Part shown: one piece after another, positions 23,983-33,290 of the stretch
How positions within the stretch are numbered: the first letter of the stretch is position 1
Layout of the letters: each line of letters begins with the position of its first letter
DNA from: Lachnospiraceae bacterium
GTDB lineage: Bacteria > Bacillota > Clostridia > Lachnospirales > Lachnospiraceae
DNA: 64,000 bases
Assembly (NCBI GenBank): GCA_021203205.1
Contig: JAJQBQ010000046.1
Location: 1 to 64,000, forward strand
Reading direction: 5' to 3'
Program-made: the position numbers and the translations under genes
Notes under the pieces: model-generated
The model's input: only the letters and a program-made list of their open reading frames with translations
The model's database searches: none
Told to the model about the DNA's origin: nothing

Positions 23983-26900
23983 ATGACCAAATTGAGCAAA
24001 GTTAAAAGAGTTTATGTGGAGAAAAAAGCCCCCTATGCGGTAAAAGCGAAGGAGCTGTACGATGAGATTGTAGATTACCTGGGGATCCGCACCGTGACGG
24101 AGGTTCGTGTGCTGGTCCGCTATGACGTGGAGAATCTGTCGGAGGAAACCTACCGCCAGGCGCTGACCTGCGTGTTCTCCGAGCCGCCGGTGGATCACTG
24201 CTACGAGGAAGATTTTCCGAAGAAAGATGCCGACCGGGTTTTCACGGTGGAGTACCTGCCAGGCCAGTTTGACCAGCGGGCAGATTCCGCCATGCAGTGT
24301 GTCCGCTTTTTAAATGAAGAGGAGCAGCCGCTCATCCGCACGGCTACCACCTACGTGCTCTCCGGCGAGATCACAGATGAGCAGTTCGCGGCGGTGAAGT
24401 CCTTCTGCATCAACCCGGTGGATTCCAGAGAAGCGGCGGCCGAAAAGCCGGAGACTCTGGTGACGGTGTACCCGGAGCCGGAGGATGTGAAGACCTTTGA
24501 CGGCTTTATTTCCATGCCGGAGGAGGAGTTCAAGGCGCTGTATGAGAGCCTGAATCTGGCCATGACCTACCGGGATTTCAAGCACATCCGCCATTATTTC
24601 GCGGGCGAGGAGCACCGTGACCCAACGGTGACGGAGATCCGCATGCTTGACACCTACTGGTCGGATCACTGCCGTCATACCACGTTTTTGACGGAGTTAA
24701 AAAATGTGACCTTTGAGGAGGGCTACTGCAACGGTCCCATCAAGGAAACTTTTGAGAGATATAAGGAAAACCACAAGGCACTTTACGGTGACCGGGAGGA
24801 TAAGTACATCTCCCTCATGGATCTGGCCACCATCGCCATGAAGATGCTGAAAAAGGAAGGCCGGCTCACCGATCAGGAGGAGACCGACGAGATCAATGCC
24901 TGCAGCATCGTGGTGCCGGTGGAGATTGACGGGGAGACCGAGGAATGGCTGGTGAACTTTAAGAATGAGACTCACAATCACCCGACGGAGATCGAGCCCT
25001 TCGGCGGCGCGGCTACCTGCCTGGGCGGCGCCATCCGCGACCCGTTAAGCGGCAGAACCTACGTGTATCAGGCCATGCGCGTGACCGGTGCGGCAGACCC
25101 CACGAGACCGGTGGAGGAGACCTTAAAGGGCAAGCTGCCCCAGAAAAAGCTGGTGCGCAGCGCGGCGGACGGCTACAGCTCCTACGGCAACCAGATCGGT
25201 CTGGCTACCGGGCTGGTGAAGGAGATTTATCATCCGAACTACGTGGCGAAGCGCATGGAGATCGGCGCGGTCATGGGCGCGGCGCCGAGAAAAGATGTAA
25301 TGCGTCTGAATTCTGACCCGGGGGATGTGATCATTCTGCTGGGCGGCGAGACCGGCCGCGACGGCATCGGCGGGGCCACCGGTTCCTCCAAGGTACATAC
25401 CACGGCCTCCATCGAGACCTGCGGTGCCGAGGTGCAGAAGGGTAATGCGCCTACTGAGCGCAAGCTCCAGCGCCTGTTCCGCAGACCGGAGGTGAGCCGT
25501 CTCATCAAGAAGTGCAACGACTTCGGCGCCGGCGGTGTGTCGGTGGCCATCGGCGAGCTGGCGGACGGCCTGTATATCGACCTGGACAAGGTTCCGAAGA
25601 AGTATGCTGGGCTGGACGGCACCGAGATCGCCATCTCCGAATCTCAGGAGCGCATGGCTGTGGTGGTGGATCCGAAGGACGAGGCAGAATTCATGAAATA
25701 CGCGGCCGAGGAGAATCTGGAAGCCACTAACGTGGCGGTGGTGACCGAGGATCCGAGGCTGGTGATGACCTGGCGGGGCCAGGAGATCGTGAATATTTCC
25801 CGCGCGTTCTTAAATACCAACGGCGCACACCAGGAGACGGATGCCTGCGTGGAGATGCCGGATCCGAATAGAAATTATTTCTCCGACCGGGTCATCCCGG
25901 ACGTGAAGAAGGAGTGGCTGGATACCCTGGCGGACCTGAATGTCTGCTGCCAGAAGGGCCTGGTGGAGAAGTTCGACGGCTCCATCGGCGCGGGCAGCGT
26001 GTTCATGCCTCACGGCGGCAAGTATCAGCTGACCGAGACTCAGGCCATGGTGGCAAAGCTGCCGGTATTACGGGGCGACTGCGACACGGTTACCATGATG
26101 AGCTACGGCTTCGACCCGTATCTGTCCAGCTGGAGTCCGTACCACGGTTCTGTTTACGCGGCGCTGGAGTCCGTCTCCAAGATCGTGGCCACCGGCGGTG
26201 ACTTCCGCAAGGTACACTTTACCTTCCAGGAATACTTCCGCCGCATGACGGAGGACCCGAAGCGCTGGAGTGAGCCTATCGCGAGTCTCTTAGGTGCCCT
26301 CACGGTGCAGGGGATCCTTGGCCTGGCTTCCATCGGCGGCAAGGACAGCATGTCCGGTACCTTCAACGATATCGACGTGCCGCCGACCCTGGTATCCTTC
26401 GCAGTGGATGTGGCGAAGGAAGGCGATATCATCACGCCGGAATTCAAGCGCCCTGGCAGTTACATCGTGCAGTTTGCCATTGAAAAGGACACCTGCGATC
26501 TGCCGGATTACGCCCAGGTCATGACCATGTACGACACCGTGCACGAGTTGATTCAGAAGGGCGATATCATCTCCGCCTACACGCTGGACGGCAAGGGCCT
26601 GGCGGCGGCAGTCAGCAAGATGGCCTTCGGTAACAAGCTTGGCGTGCACATGGCGGATTCCTTGAGCAAGCACGAGCTCTTCTTCCCGGCGAACGGCGAC
26701 ATCATCGCCGAGGTGCCGGAGGACAAGATCGACGAGCTGCGGGATTATGCGGACGAAAAGGGAACCTCCTGTGCCATGGTAGGTCTGGTGACGGACGAGC
26801 AGGTATTCACCTTCCGCGACACCGTCATCACCATGGACGAGGCCATCGAGACCTGGATGGGTACGCTGGATAAGGTGTTCCCGAATACCAGCACGGATGA

Positions 26901-27765
26901 CAAAACGCCGGTGGAAATCCCGGTTTATGAAGCGAAAAATATTTATGTATGTGAGCACAAGGTGGCGAAGCCGACGGTCTTCATCCCGGTATTCCCGGGC
27001 ACGAACTGCGAGTACGACACGGCCAAAGCCTTCGAGCAGGCCGGTGCGAACGTGGTGACGAAGGTCTTCCGCAACCTGTCCGCGGCGGACATCCGCGACT
27101 CGGTGGACGAGTTTTCGGCTGCCATCTCCCAGGCGCAGATCATCATGTTCCCGGGCGGCTTCTCGGCCGGCGACGAGCCGGACGGATCGGCGAAGTTCTT
27201 CGCCACCGCTTTCCGGGACGCGAAGATCGCGGACGCGGTGCACGATTTGCTCGACTACAGGGACGGTCTTGCCCTCGGCATCTGCAACGGCTTCCAGGCC
27301 ATGATCAAGTTAGGGCTCGTGCCCAACGGCCGCATCACCGGGCAGGACGAGGGTTCGCCGACCCTGACCTTCAACACCATCAACCGGCACGTGTCGAAGA
27401 TGGTTTACACGAAGGTCGTTTCCAACAAGTCTCCATGGCTCATGGGCGCGGAGCTGGGCAAGACCTACGTCACTCCGGCATCCCACGGCGAGGGCCGCTT
27501 CGTTGCCAACGACGCGTGGCTGAAGAAACTGGTGGAGAACGGCCAGGTGGCCACCCAGTACGCGGACGCGGACGGCAACGTCAGCATGGATGAGATCTGG
27601 AACGTGAACGGGTCTTACCTCTCCATCGAGGGCATCACCAGCCCGGATGGGCGCTGCTTCGGCAAGATGGCCCATGTGGAGCGCACGGGACGCAGCGTGG
27701 CGAAGAACATTTACGGAGATCAGGATCTGCATATCTTTGAGAGTGGTGTGAAATACTTCTTATAA
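23983..27765 (+). CDS. purL: Phosphoribosylformylglycinamidine synthase, single-chain
   Basis: Converts formylglycinamide ribotide, glutamine and ATP to the amidine in purine synthesis. At 1260 residues it is the large fused form with N-terminal, two AIRS-like synthetase and C-terminal glutaminase parts. Diagnostic texts are SDHCRHTTF near 226, ETHNHPTEIEPFGGAATC near 338 and GLASIGGKDSMSGTF near 785. The glutaminase carries PGTNCEYDTAKAFE, the nucleophile in LALGICNGFQ and the His in SHGEGRF. ATG 23983 behind GAGAGG is preferred to the in-frame TTG at 23953. No other purine genes lie nearby, and a terminator follows. Confidence 0.97.
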   Translation: MTKLSKVKRVYVEKKAPYAVKAKELYDEIVDYLGIRTVTEVRVLVRYDVENLSEETYRQALTCVFSEPPVDHCYEEDFPKKDADRVFTVEYLPGQFDQRADSAMQCVRFLNEEEQPLIRTATTYVLSGEITDEQFAAVKSFCINPVDSREAAAEKPETLVTVYPEPEDVKTFDGFISMPEEEFKALYESLNLAMTYRDFKHIRHYFAGEEHRDPTVTEIRMLDTYWSDHCRHTTFLTELKNVTFEEGYCNGPIKETFERYKENHKALYGDREDKYISLMDLATIAMKMLKKEGRLTDQEETDEINACSIVVPVEIDGETEEWLVNFKNETHNHPTEIEPFGGAATCLGGAIRDPLSGRTYVYQAMRVTGAADPTRPVEETLKGKLPQKKLVRSAADGYSSYGNQIGLATGLVKEIYHPNYVAKRMEIGAVMGAAPRKDVMRLNSDPGDVIILLGGETGRDGIGGATGSSKVHTTASIETCGAEVQKGNAPTERKLQRLFRRPEVSRLIKKCNDFGAGGVSVAIGELADGLYIDLDKVPKKYAGLDGTEIAISESQERMAVVVDPKDEAEFMKYAAEENLEATNVAVVTEDPRLVMTWRGQEIVNISRAFLNTNGAHQETDACVEMPDPNRNYFSDRVIPDVKKEWLDTLADLNVCCQKGLVEKFDGSIGAGSVFMPHGGKYQLTETQAMVAKLPVLRGDCDTVTMMSYGFDPYLSSWSPYHGSVYAALESVSKIVATGGDFRKVHFTFQEYFRRMTEDPKRWSEPIASLLGALTVQGILGLASIGGKDSMSGTFNDIDVPPTLVSFAVDVAKEGDIITPEFKRPGSYIVQFAIEKDTCDLPDYAQVMTMYDTVHELIQKGDIISAYTLDGKGLAAAVSKMAFGNKLGVHMADSLSKHELFFPANGDIIAEVPEDKIDELRDYADEKGTSCAMVGLVTDEQVFTFRDTVITMDEAIETWMGTLDKVFPNTSTDDKTPVEIPVYEAKNIYVCEHKVAKPTVFIPVFPGTNCEYDTAKAFEQAGANVVTKVFRNLSAADIRDSVDEFSAAISQAQIIMFPGGFSAGDEPDGSAKFFATAFRDAKIADAVHDLLDYRDGLALGICNGFQAMIKLGLVPNGRITGQDEGSPTLTFNTINRHVSKMVYTKVVSNKSPWLMGAELGKTYVTPASHGEGRFVANDAWLKKLVENGQVATQYADADGNVSMDEIWNVNGSYLSIEGITSPDGRCFGKMAHVERTGRSVAKNIYGDQDLHIFESGVKYFL

Positions 27766-27813
27766 ATAGTGTTATTGATTTGCGGGAGCGAATGCGAATC
27801 TTATGTGAAAATC

Positions 27814-27843
27814 CCCTGCGGTGCGAACCGCAGGGAGATTTTT
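27814..27843 (+). terminator. purL terminator
   Basis: CCCTGCGG (27814-27821) and CCGCAGGG (27828-27835) enclose TGCGAA, followed by AGATTTTTTT. Confidence 0.85.
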
Positions 27844-27950
27844 TTAAATATATCGGTTTCAAAATAAAGAAAATTAGAAATGATTTCTTCAAACTTGTTA
27901 TCAATAATTTTGCATAGTATCAGGTAAAGTACGCTGGAATTCATCAACAT

Positions 27951-28784
27951 TTAACTTAGCAGCTCCGTCATAAATTCAATCACGATATCCCGGTTAATCG
28001 AATCAGAGGCCGCATCCTGCGCGTCGTAAAATCTCGCCTCATAAATGACATCCCCCACCTGAAACGCCGCATAATAATCGTAATCCTGTTCATCCTCCTC
28101 CGGATAAACGACGCAGGATACATAAACCGACATATCGGAAATCTGCACGGTTTCCGTTGTATCCTCCGGAAAAGAAACTTCCATGGTGTCCACGTAATTC
28201 GCCACGGTTTCCAGCGGGCTTTCCAACAGGCAGGTGATAACGGCGCATATGTCAGTCTCGCCGACGTTTTTTTCTGCCTCAACGATGAAAGAATGGCAGT
28301 CCTCTGTTTCCAGGCCGGACGGAACACCCCCGGTAAATGCGTCACTGTAAATGACTTCACAGGATTTTATGGTAAAACCGTTGTCTTCGAGATCGGTCAG
28401 AGGCGTGTCCTCCGGCATAAGTTCCTTAAAGACATCGTAACTGATGGACTGGCTTAAGTATCCGTAACTGCCACTGCCGTTAAGGTGATGCAGAACGGCC
28501 GGGCCAACCAGAAGCGTTAAGGCAGCCAGCAGGCAGGCTGCGAGGGCGAGTCGCCGCAGACCTTTCACTTTTGAAGAGACTGCTTTTGTCGGCTTTCCTT
28601 CCGCGAAGGTTGTCTCAGCAGAAGCTTCTTTTAAAGAGGTGAAATTTGCGAAAGCTGTTTTTCCGGGAATTTCGGGAGATGTTTTCACACATCTGCCGGA
28701 ATGTGCGCTTTTCTGTGCCTGATATTCTGCCACATAGCGCTCGTCAATGGTACCTAATGTATCTAAAATCTGCGCGCTGATCAT
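27951..28784 (-). CDS. Probable anti-sigma factor, membrane-bound
   Basis: The 277-residue product starts 4 nt inside the sigma gene's end (ATGA overlap), so it is translationally coupled to it. It has a ~75-residue cytoplasmic part beginning MISAQILDTLGTIDERYVAEY, one membrane segment (about 79-103, LALAACLLAALTLLVGPAVL) and an extracytoplasmic C-terminal domain of about 170 residues. This is the usual topology of clostridial ECF anti-sigma factors, though no named anti-sigma motif such as the zinc ZAS site is visible. The outer domain would sense the signal. Function rests mainly on position and topology. Confidence 0.75.
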   Translation of the reverse strand: MISAQILDTLGTIDERYVAEYQAQKSAHSGRCVKTSPEIPGKTAFANFTSLKEASAETTFAEGKPTKAVSSKVKGLRRLALAACLLAALTLLVGPAVLHHLNGSGSYGYLSQSISYDVFKELMPEDTPLTDLEDNGFTIKSCEVIYSDAFTGGVPSGLETEDCHSFIVEAEKNVGETDICAVITCLLESPLETVANYVDTMEVSFPEDTTETVQISDMSVYVSCVVYPEEDEQDYDYYAAFQVGDVIYEARFYDAQDAASDSINRDIVIEFMTELLS

Positions 28785-29341
28785 AAAAACACACCTTCCT
28801 TCCTTAAATATTCCTTCAGGTCATTTCGTGCCCTGAGCAACAGCATTTTTGTTTTGCTGACCGAGAAGCCTGTCGCGGCGGCAATGTCCTTTATGGAGTC
28901 AAAGTGCCAGTATCTTCCGATGAAGACCAGGCGACTGTCTTCCGGAAGCTGTTCCAGAAAGGTGTTCAGCAGATCCCGCAGGAATAGTTCATCCACCGGA
29001 TCTGCAGACATTTTCTCATCTGCCAGAACGGCATCCAGTTCGTCCAGCGCTACGTAATATGTGCTTCCGCCGCGCTTTTTCGTCTGCAGAAACTTCAGTC
29101 GGTTGAGCGAAAGGTTGCGGACGATTTTGGAGAGAAATGCAGACAGACATGAGGGCTGTTCCGGAGGTATTGTGTTCCAGGCGCGAAGCCAGGTGTCGCT
29201 GACACATTCCTCGGCATCCTCCCGGCGCTTTAAAATATTGTGGGCGATACTTGTGCACATTCGACCGTATTTTAAATCAGTTTCACGGATGGCGTCTTCG
29301 GAACGTTCATTGTATAGAGCGATGATGCGGGTGTCTTCCAT
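28781..29341 (-). CDS. ECF-type RNA polymerase sigma factor
   Basis: A 186-residue sigma-70 family protein with only regions 2 and 4. Region 2 spans about 10-90, with DAEECVSDTWLRAWNTIP typical of sigma 2.2-2.3. Region 4 spans about 125-180, with the helix-turn-helix SIKDIAAATGFSVSKTKMLL (20 residues) for -35 recognition. AAGGAGG precedes ATG 29341 on the minus strand. The coupled downstream membrane protein is its likely regulator. Targets cannot be told. The ~240-nt gap upstream, up to hicB, shows no certain promoter. Confidence 0.93.
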   Translation of the reverse strand: MEDTRIIALYNERSEDAIRETDLKYGRMCTSIAHNILKRREDAEECVSDTWLRAWNTIPPEQPSCLSAFLSKIVRNLSLNRLKFLQTKKRGGSTYYVALDELDAVLADEKMSADPVDELFLRDLLNTFLEQLPEDSRLVFIGRYWHFDSIKDIAAATGFSVSKTKMLLLRARNDLKEYLRKEGVFL

Positions 29342-29579
29342 GGGGAGGATCCTCCTTTCGTTTGATTTTATCTGGTGACGGTGTCCGACCTCAGTGATTC
29401 CATAGGCCTTTCACTTATATAGACAACAAAAAATGAGCTGCGGTCACAGCTGCGGCAAAAATTTTAGAAAAATATTAGAATCCTGAAAGCAAATGTAAGT
29501 ATAGAGAATTATAAGCAAAAGAAAAGCCATGCTTCATGATTAGAGAACCAGAAAAGCCATGGCCTTTGCACCGGTGTTT

Positions 29580-30017
29580 TCAATTGCTTTGTATCTTTAA
29601 CTTCGCCATAAGAGCCTCCTTTAAGGTCTGTGAGAAGTTAATACCGGCTTCCAGCGCAGCGGTGTTGAGCCATGACGGAATCGTCAGTGTTTTTTTGACA
29701 GATTTGTCGAAGTGTTCTTTTGCATAGGCTTCGACATCTACGGATACCATGTTTACAAAAGCCTCACAACTGGTGTCATCCGGATCAATTTCTTTTGCAA
29801 TAGCAATGGGATCAATAGTTGAAAGAGGAGATGGTTCCGGAACAGGTGTACCATCTTCCGAACACCACTTAAGATAACCGGCCAGACAGTCAATGGCCAT
29901 TGCCATGGCCTCTCCAAGATTTGATCCGCATGTGGAAAGATTATCCAAATCAGGGAAAATGACGGAATACTGTCCATCAGCCTCTTTATAAAAACATGCC
30001 GGATAAATTGATAACAT
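29580..30017 (-). CDS. hicB: HicB-type antitoxin with ribbon-helix-helix tail
   Basis: The 145-residue protein has the HicB partial RNase H-like fold at the N-terminus (YPACFYKEADGQYSVIFPDL, then GSNLGEAMAMAIDCLAGYL) and a DNA-binding tail KKTLTIPSWLNTAALEAGIN...TLKEALMAKL that fits a ribbon-helix-helix. HicB neutralises the HicA mRNA interferase and represses the operon. AAGGAGG precedes ATG 30017. The gene follows hicA by 29 nt on the minus strand. The perfect palindrome at 30262-30290 is the likely operator. Confidence 0.9.
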   Translation of the reverse strand: MLSIYPACFYKEADGQYSVIFPDLDNLSTCGSNLGEAMAMAIDCLAGYLKWCSEDGTPVPEPSPLSTIDPIAIAKEIDPDDTSCEAFVNMVSVDVEAYAKEHFDKSVKKTLTIPSWLNTAALEAGINFSQTLKEALMAKLKIQSN

Positions 30018-30046
30018 ATCGCACCTCCTTAGATTGCCTTCTGAGT

Positions 30047-30232
30047 TTAAAGACCTGCCTGTTTGCGAATTGTTAATTCAGTCTTTCGAGGAAGGTCTTT
30101 GGAGTGAAATGGAATGGTTACTTTTCCGGGCTTTGAAGGATGAACGTAATGTCTGTGCGATCCGGTCTGATTTTTAAAAACCCAGCCGTCAGCCAGAATT
30201 TCACGTTCCATTTCGATTGGTCTCTTTGGCAT
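30047..30232 (-). CDS. hicA: HicA-type mRNA interferase toxin
   Basis: A 61-residue HicA toxin of the double-stranded RNA-binding-like fold. It has the typical order: REILADGWVFKNQTGSHRHY, with the catalytic His in the GSHRHYVHP loop, and KVTIPFHSKDLPRKTELTIRKQAG. It cleaves mRNA and is held inactive by HicB. AAGGAGGG lies before ATG 30232; the in-frame ATG at 30268 would add 12 residues across the promoter and is unlikely. Length equals the family norm, and the catalytic residue is present, so the toxin seems intact. Confidence 0.92.
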   Translation of the reverse strand: MPKRPIEMEREILADGWVFKNQTGSHRHYVHPSKPGKVTIPFHSKDLPRKTELTIRKQAGL

Positions 30233-30251
30233 GGAATCCCTCCTTTTGTAC

Positions 30252-30290
30252 TTTATAGCATAGAACACGTATTATGTCAATACGTGTTCT
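30252..30290 (-). promoter_or_regulatory. hicAB promoter with overlapping operator palindrome
   Basis: On the minus strand TTGACA (plus 30275-30280) and TATAAA (plus 30252-30257) are 17 nt apart. The perfect inverted repeat AGAACACGTATT (30262-30273) and AATACGTGTTCT (30279-30290) covers the -35 box, so a bound repressor would block polymerase. Confidence 0.85.
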
Positions 30291-30364
30291 GTGAGAAAAA
30301 CTAATTTATTTGAATTAACTGGTATATCTGTAAATAGCATGGGAGCTTGAGGGAATGTCGTTTC

Positions 30365-31741
30365 TTATACATTTTCAAGATAATTCTTATACCGTGCAAT
30401 GACCACCTGCATGGCCTCACTTCCCGGCGCACCCATGGTGACGCGCTTCTCCACGCAGGTCTTTAAAGAAACCGCCGCGTAGATATCCGCTTCAAACACC
30501 GGGCAGATTTCCTTGTATGCGTCCAGCGGCAGGTCGTCCAGCGCGATGCCCTGCTTGATGCACTTTAACACCAGCTGTCCCACGATGCCGTGGGCATCCC
30601 GGAAGGGCACGCCCCGGTTTACCAGGTAGTCGGCTGCATCTGTGGCGTTGGTGAAGCCGCGCTTTGCGCTGGCTTCCATCACATCCTTGCGGAACTTCAT
30701 GGTGTCCAGCATGTCCGCGAAGAGCTTCAGGCAGTCTTTCGTGGTGTCGATGGCGTCGAAGGAGAGTTCTTTATCCTCCTGCATATCCTTGTCATAGGCC
30801 AGAGGGAGCCCCTTCATGGTGGTAAGGAGCGACATCAGCGCTCCGTACACGCGCCCGGTCTTGCCGCGGACAAGCTCCGCGATATCCGGGTTTTTCTTCT
30901 GAGGCATGATGCTGGAGCCGGTGCTGTAGGCATCGTCCAGCTCCACGAAGCGGTACTCGTTGGAATTCCAGAGGATGACCTCCTCGGAAAAGCGGCTTAA
31001 GTGCATCATGATGATGGACAGCGCGTCCAGATATTCGATCAGATAGTCCCGGTCGGACACGGAATCCATGCTGTTTAAGGTGGCTCCGTAGAAGCCCAAC
31101 AGCCTTGCCGTGTAATTGCGGTCCAGCGGGTAGGTGGTGCCTGCCAGGGCCCCGGAGCCCAGCGGGCAGTAGTTCAGGCGCTCGTACACATCGTGCAGGC
31201 GGCCCCGATCCCGCTTAAACATCTCAAAATAAGCCCCCAGATGGTGGGCCAGCGTTGTTGGCTGGGCCTTCTGCAGGTGGGTGAAGCCGGGCATGTAGGT
31301 CTCCGTGTGCTCTTCCATGAGCTTTAACAGCACTTCAAGCAGGTGCTTTAAAAGCTCGTCTGTCTCCAGGATCTCATCCCGCACGTACATCTTCATGTCC
31401 AGCGCCACCTGGTCGTTGCGGCTGCGCCCGGTGTGCAGACGCTTCCCGGCCTCGCCGATGCGCTCCGTGAGGTTGCTCTCCACGAAGCTGTGGATATCCT
31501 CGTAATCCCCCTCGATGGCAAGGGTGCCGTTTTCAATATCGTCTTTGATCCCGTTTAACCCTGCGATGATCGCGTCCCGGTCTTCCTCACTCAAAATCTT
31601 CTGCTTCGCCAGCATCGTCACATGAGCGATGCTCCCGGCGATGTCCTGCTTATAAAGTCTGCGGTCAAAAGACAGGGATTCGTTAAAATCCTGCACGGCC
31701 TGGTCTGTATTTGCGGTAAAACGTCCGCCCCATAATTTCAT
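30365..31741 (-). CDS. argH: Argininosuccinate lyase
   Basis: Splits argininosuccinate into arginine and fumarate, the last step of arginine synthesis. The 458 residues match the family: MKLWGGRFTANTDQAVQDFN start, HTGRSRNDQVALDMKMYVRD near 111, and the catalytic signature GSSIMPQKKNPDIAELVRGK near 278. ATG 31741 follows AAGAGGT on the minus strand, while the open frame upstream to 31861 has no ribosome site. No argG is adjacent, so the arginine genes are dispersed. It reads toward the HicAB promoter. Confidence 0.97.
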   Translation of the reverse strand: MKLWGGRFTANTDQAVQDFNESLSFDRRLYKQDIAGSIAHVTMLAKQKILSEEDRDAIIAGLNGIKDDIENGTLAIEGDYEDIHSFVESNLTERIGEAGKRLHTGRSRNDQVALDMKMYVRDEILETDELLKHLLEVLLKLMEEHTETYMPGFTHLQKAQPTTLAHHLGAYFEMFKRDRGRLHDVYERLNYCPLGSGALAGTTYPLDRNYTARLLGFYGATLNSMDSVSDRDYLIEYLDALSIIMMHLSRFSEEVILWNSNEYRFVELDDAYSTGSSIMPQKKNPDIAELVRGKTGRVYGALMSLLTTMKGLPLAYDKDMQEDKELSFDAIDTTKDCLKLFADMLDTMKFRKDVMEASAKRGFTNATDAADYLVNRGVPFRDAHGIVGQLVLKCIKQGIALDDLPLDAYKEICPVFEADIYAAVSLKTCVEKRVTMGAPGSEAMQVVIARYKNYLENV

Positions 31742-31965
31742 AGTAAACCTCTTTTCCGGAGTGGGACTCCTTATATCTGAAATGAATTTTGTTTGCTTTG
31801 CCTGCAATGTCGCATAGTGTACCATGGAACGGGCTGGAAATCCAGCAGATTTTAAATCCATTATCTATCGCAGCCAACACCTTTGCTTAAATCAATATCT
31901 GATCGTTTCCTTTTAACATGCAGACTTCGCTGATCGCGTACGGAAATTGTCAATCTTCTATCATA

Positions 31966-32030
31966 TGTAACATGTTACACGCGATGCAACCCGCTAAATC
32001 TCTTATTGTGGCGCGACCATGTTGCATCGC
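31966..32030. repeat. Palindrome plus long inverted repeat in the argH-uma2 gap
   Basis: TGTAACATGTTACA (31966-31979) is a perfect 14-bp palindrome. GCGATGCAAC (31981-31990) and GTTGCATCGC (32021-32030) are perfect inverted copies with further pairing outside. They sit in a 636-nt gap between divergent genes. Confidence 0.65.
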
Positions 32031-32071
32031 ATGTGACCACTATAAAATGTTTATAAAATCGCATAAAACGA

Positions 32072-32101
32072 TTGACAGACGGCTTTCGGATGTGGTAACC
32101 T
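32072..32101 (+). promoter_or_regulatory. Possible promoter for the Uma2 gene
   Basis: TTGACA (32072-32077) and TAACCT (32096-32101) with 18-nt spacing; the -10 is weak and the leader would be ~270 nt. Confidence 0.35.
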
Positions 32102-32209
32102 GACATCAGAGCCGGAAATTCCTGCGATGAAAGCGCTTTGCAAAAAGCCACTGCCGGTTTGCGGCCGGCGTCCTGTAAGTCTGCAAAGTGAACTTCGTCC
32201 ATCGCAGGT

Positions 32210-32270
32210 AGTCGCGATAGTTGCGCTGAAATGGACGATGGAAGGCAGTCGTGATAGTTGCGCTGAAATG
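32210..32270. repeat. Direct repeat of 24 bp in the Uma2 leader
   Basis: AGTCGCGATAGTTGCGCTGA(AATG) at 32210-32233 recurs with one change at 32247-32270. The spacer also contains related CATCG/CGATG pieces. Confidence 0.6.
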
Positions 32271-32377
32271 AACTATGAAAAATGATGTTATGATTATGAT
32301 ACGGAAATAATCCACATGCGATGATGCATCGGGATCGAAAAATAATTGCGAATATGCCAACATGAAGGGAGAAAGGA

Positions 32378-33070
32378 ATGAAGTTAAATGAACATTTGTC
32401 AGACACAAAACAGGAATCGCAAGAGGCCCAAAATAAGCATTCGGAGAGAAGGGTTTATCCTGACTATGAGGACATAGGACCCGACAGGCTAAAGGAAGCA
32501 GAGGTTGCCTATGGGCGGGGAAAGAGACAGGGAGAGTATACGCTCGAAGATTATTATGCGCTTCCTGACAACATTCGCGCGGAGCTGATTGACGGGGAAA
32601 TGTATCTCATGTCATGCCCGTCATGGAAGCACCAGCGGATTGTAACGCGCCTGAGCAGTCTGCTATATCAATATGTAGACAGCAAAAACGGAGATTGCGA
32701 GGTCTCATCTGCTCCATTTGACGTACAGCTGGACTGCAACATGTGGACCATGGTACAGCCGGATATCATGATTATCTGCAATCCGGACAGAATCATGGAT
32801 AACAGGATTTGCGGTGCGCCGGATTTCGTCGTGGAGGTACTCTCTCCATCGACGCGTAAAAAGGATCAGACAATAAAACTGCGGAAATACAGAGAAGCAG
32901 GCGTGCGGGAATATTGGATGATCGACCCGGAAAAGGAGCAGATCGAAGTTTATCTGTTTCGAACCAGGGATCTGGCCGTATTGCCGCGGGTATATTCTTT
33001 CGATGACATTGTTCCGGTGGGGATCTATGATGGCGACTGCAAAGTGGATTTTTCAAAGTTCCGCCGGTAG
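32378..33070 (+). CDS. Uma2-family (DUF820) PD-(D/E)XK nuclease-like protein
   Basis: A 230-residue protein whose last ~170 residues are a Uma2 domain, predicted to have a PD-(D/E)XK nuclease fold. Visible markers are AELIDGEMYLMSCPSWKHQR, VQPDIMII for the conserved Asp, PDFVVEVLSPSTRKKDQTIK for the catalytic Glu and Lys, and GVREYWMIDPEKEQIEVYLF (20 residues). The N-terminal ~60 residues are polar and probably a linker. Biological roles of Uma2 proteins are not settled; many are found near mobile elements. A close paralog is fused to TrmK at 45.8-46.6 kb, including the leader text EYT-EDYY. The ATG follows GGGAGAAAGG. Confidence 0.88.
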   Translation: MKLNEHLSDTKQESQEAQNKHSERRVYPDYEDIGPDRLKEAEVAYGRGKRQGEYTLEDYYALPDNIRAELIDGEMYLMSCPSWKHQRIVTRLSSLLYQYVDSKNGDCEVSSAPFDVQLDCNMWTMVQPDIMIICNPDRIMDNRICGAPDFVVEVLSPSTRKKDQTIKLRKYREAGVREYWMIDPEKEQIEVYLFRTRDLAVLPRVYSFDDIVPVGIYDGDCKVDFSKFRR

Positions 33071-33181
33071 CGCGGACTGTAAATAAAGAGTGTCTGAAGG
33101 AAGCGTCGAAGTTTTTGCGGATGCCGAAGTCCTTTGCGCGAACTTCCGGAGGCAGACCGTGACAAACAGCAACAAAAAGAA

Positions 33182-33290
33182 TTGAAGAAAATTAAAAAAG
33201 TGCATGAACCAGAAGGACTTGAAGAAAAATTAAAAAAAGTGCTTGAAGAAAAATTTTAAAAAGTGCTTGAAGAAAAATTTTAAAAAGTGC
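33182..33290. repeat. Tandem ~24-bp repeats running into the rpmE promoter
   Basis: Units of the form TTGAAGAAAAATTTTAAAAA + GTGC are seen at 33182-33203 (short), 33219-33242, 33243-33266 and 33267-33290, the last two identical. The real -35 box of rpmE (TTGTCA) takes the place of the next unit's TTGAAG. The rest of this 401-nt gap has no gene. Confidence 0.85.

Noticed and set aside
26290-27243. Minus-strand frame of 317 codons inside purL
   Set aside because: Antisense shadow of a GC-rich conserved gene; composition (Arg, His, Val, Gly) is typical of such shadows and no ribosome site or motif is seen.
31742-31960. T-box or arginine attenuator before argH
   Set aside because: No T-box sequence (GGTGG-type with following terminator) could be found on the minus strand.
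33182-33290. CRISPR-like array from regular 24-bp units
   Set aside because: The units are contiguous without unique spacers, and no cas genes are in the window; they are simple tandem repeats.
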